From: Verrucomicrobiales bacterium
GTDB taxonomy: Bacteria; Verrucomicrobiota; Verrucomicrobiia; Limisphaerales; Palsa-1400
NCBI GenBank assembly: GCA_028293405.1
Contig: JAQGOW010000640.1
Span: 1-7,265, forward strand
Reading direction: 5' to 3'
DNA length: 7,265 nt
Shown: in pieces, positions 6,516 to 7,265 of the stretch
Position numbering within the stretch: position 1 is the stretch's first letter
Layout: each line of letters begins with the position of its first letter
Made by a program: the position numbers and the translations under genes
The notes under the pieces: model-generated
The model's database searches: none
Told to the model about the DNA's origin: nothing
The model's input: the letters and a program-made list of their open reading frames with translations, nothing else

Positions 6516-6518
6516 ACA
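6507..6518. promoter_or_regulatory. Palindrome overlapping the TA promoter, likely autoregulatory operator
   Basis: TGTTA and TAACA flank a 2-base centre (CA), forming a 12-bp inverted repeat directly over the proposed -10 box and 5 bp before the antitoxin start. Phd/YefM antitoxins repress their own operons by binding palindromes in this location, so this is the natural operator candidate. The symmetry is seen; the function is inferred from the family. Confidence 0.4.
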
Positions 6519-6523
6519 TTTAG

Positions 6524-6760
6524 ATGAAAGCTACATTGTCCATGACCAGAGCGCAGGCGAACCTTCCGAAACTCGCGCGGTCTGAGGCAATCACCGGAGT
6601 CACCCGCTACAACGAAGTAGTCGCCTACATTGTGCCACGAGAGCGCCTCGAATCTTTGCTCGACACCATAGATTTTTTGTCCGACCCAAAGGCGCGCAAA
6701 GCTATCGCTAAATTCAAGGCCGGTAAGATGAAGTTCCATGACCTTGAGGACATTAAGTGA
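6524..6760 (+). CDS. Antitoxin, Phd/YefM family, of a type II toxin-antitoxin pair
   Basis: The 78-residue protein has the two-part layout of Phd/YefM antitoxins. The N-terminal DNA-binding fold (about 1-50) shows MTRAQANLPKLARSEAITGVTRYNEVVAYIVPRERLESLLDTIDFL, where ARANL-like, T-R-x-N and VAYIVPxExxExL are family hallmarks. A C-terminal charged tail (about 53-78, DPKARKAIAKFKAGKMKFHDLEDI) would wrap and inhibit the toxin. It neutralises the downstream toxin, and the complex would repress the operon. It ends in an overlap with the toxin gene (shared GTGA, 6757-6760), the usual arrangement for translational coupling. The start at 6524 is the first ATG; no Shine-Dalgarno precedes it. Confidence 0.88.
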   Translation: MKATLSMTRAQANLPKLARSEAITGVTRYNEVVAYIVPRERLESLLDTIDFLSDPKARKAIAKFKAGKMKFHDLEDIK

Positions 6761-7032
6761 AGGTCCGCGTTTCTGATGAGGTTAAAACGTTTCTGTATTC
6801 GCTCGCACCGGAACCCCGGCAGAAATTAAAACGCGCGCTGAAAAACACGCCGCCTCAACCACTCGAAGGTGATTTGGAAGGCTTTTGGAAAATCCGTTCC
6901 GGCAAATTCAGGGTCCTCTGCCACATCGAGGCGGACACATTGACGGCGCTCTACGCAAATTACCGCTCGACGGTTTATGAGATCGCCACAGCATCACTGC
7001 TGGAAGACATCTTGAAGCAGAGCAAAGACTAG
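6757..7032 (+). CDS. RelE/ParE-superfamily toxin of a type II toxin-antitoxin pair
   Basis: The 91-residue protein matches the small RelE/ParE toxin fold: helical start (SDEVKTFLYSLAPEPRQKLKRALKN), then P-LEGDLEGFWKIRSGKFRVLCHIEADTLTALYANYRSTVYE, then a short helix. The sequence L-x-G-x-L-x-G-F-W-K-I-R-x-G-x-F-R-V is the core RelE motif. R52, R70 and Y74 line up with the R61, R81 and Y87 that help E. coli RelE cleave mRNA on the ribosome, so mRNA interferase activity is plausible, although ParE-type gyrase inhibition cannot be excluded by eye. Translation starts at GTG 6757 inside the antitoxin's last codons, with a good GAGGA Shine-Dalgarno at 6746-6750, six bases upstream. That is the only convincing one in the window. 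Its stop TAG shares CTAG with the stop of the opposing gene. Confidence 0.87.
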   Translation: MKVRVSDEVKTFLYSLAPEPRQKLKRALKNTPPQPLEGDLEGFWKIRSGKFRVLCHIEADTLTALYANYRSTVYEIATASLLEDILKQSKD

Positions 7033-7265
7033 TGCGCCGGTTGCGAATTCGCTGCCGGTGGCGCGCCTTTTGCCGCCTGTTCCTTCTCGTGTTCGCTGTA
7101 GCTCGTCAGCAACGCCCCAATTGCAATCAGCATCACTCCACCCCATCGCACCGCCGACACCTGTTCGTGCAAAACAAACTTCGCCGCAAACGTCGTCACG
7201 ATGAAACCCATCGATGTCAGCGGCCAAATCAAACTCACATCCTTTTGCGACAGCAAATAGCACAA
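7029..7265 (-). CDS. EamA/DMT-type small-molecule transporter, C-terminal part, cut by window edge
   Basis: The minus-strand frame is open at the right edge and ends in TAG at 7031-7029; the upstream start is outside the window, so the TTG at 7265 need not be the real start. The visible 78 residues contain two membrane spans. The motif LSQKDVSLIWPLTSMGFIVTTFAAKFVLHEQVSAVRWGGVMLIAIGALLTS matches the end of EamA/DMT transporters: 'DVSLxxPLxSxxxV', then an 'F/L-x-EQVSxxRWxGxxLIxxGxxL' segment. After the last span comes a charged, Ala/Pro-rich cytoplasmic tail (YSEHEKEQAAKGAPPAANSQPAH). The family exports or imports small metabolites across the inner membrane; substrate is unknown. A small four-span (SMR/EmrE-like) transporter is equally possible because only one repeat end is visible. 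Confidence 0.75.
   Translation of the reverse strand: MCYLLSQKDVSLIWPLTSMGFIVTTFAAKFVLHEQVSAVRWGGVMLIAIGALLTSYSEHEKEQAAKGAPPAANSQPAH

Noticed and set aside
1..7265. tRNA, rRNA, CRISPR array, insertion sequence, phage or attachment-site signals
   Set aside because: No cloverleaf-like segment, regularly spaced direct repeats, transposase/integrase motif or terminal inverted repeats were seen on either strand.

Overview
The window reads as a chromosomal segment of a Gram-negative bacterium, most likely of the Verrucomicrobiota. Three things point that way. One is a secreted protein with an autotransporter-associated beta-strand repeat (PATR) and a C-terminal beta-sandwich module of a kind common in that phylum. 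Another is an apolipoprotein N-acyltransferase, which implies an outer-membrane lipoprotein system. The third is that most genes lack a clear Shine-Dalgarno sequence. Base composition is moderate to high GC and even across the window, with no sign of phage, insertion sequence, CRISPR array or RNA gene. The phylum assignment is inference from family content; no rRNA or marker gene is present.

Layout. The left end (1-743, minus strand) carries the N-terminal third or so of a secreted GH25 lysozyme-like hydrolase, cut by the window edge, and upstream of it a small PqqD-like (RRE-fold) protein. The GH25 gene has its own plausible promoter and a 9-bp inverted repeat ending two bases before its start codon. 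A 134-bp divergent gap with a second perfect dyad leads to three plus-strand genes (878-3614). These are a secreted, very tryptophan-rich protein that looks like an unassigned TIM-barrel glycosidase, a stand-alone DEDDy 3'-5' exonuclease of the PolB-exo2 type, and a nucleoside phosphorylase/nucleosidase-family protein 4 bp behind the exonuclease.

A convergent minus-strand gene (3617-4774) encodes the PATR surface protein. It is separated from the phosphorylase by 2 bp, with a short hairpin at the junction. Divergent from it, lnt (4895-6490) encodes apolipoprotein N-acyltransferase with a complete Glu-Lys-Cys triad. Next comes a type II toxin-antitoxin pair (Phd/YefM-like antitoxin, RelE/ParE-like toxin) with a GTGA overlap and its own promoter/palindrome. 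Its toxin gene shares the four bases CTAG with the stop codon of a convergent, window-truncated EamA/DMT-type transporter.

Functionally this is a mosaic of housekeeping (lnt, nucleotide metabolism, exonuclease), cell-surface or polysaccharide functions (GH25-like, Trp-rich secreted protein, PATR protein) and one toxin-antitoxin module. I do not see a multi-gene system that is clearly new. The best leads are the unassigned Trp-rich secreted enzyme, the orphan PqqD-like protein beside a secreted hydrolase, and the compact regulatory signals at the GH25 and toxin-antitoxin genes.
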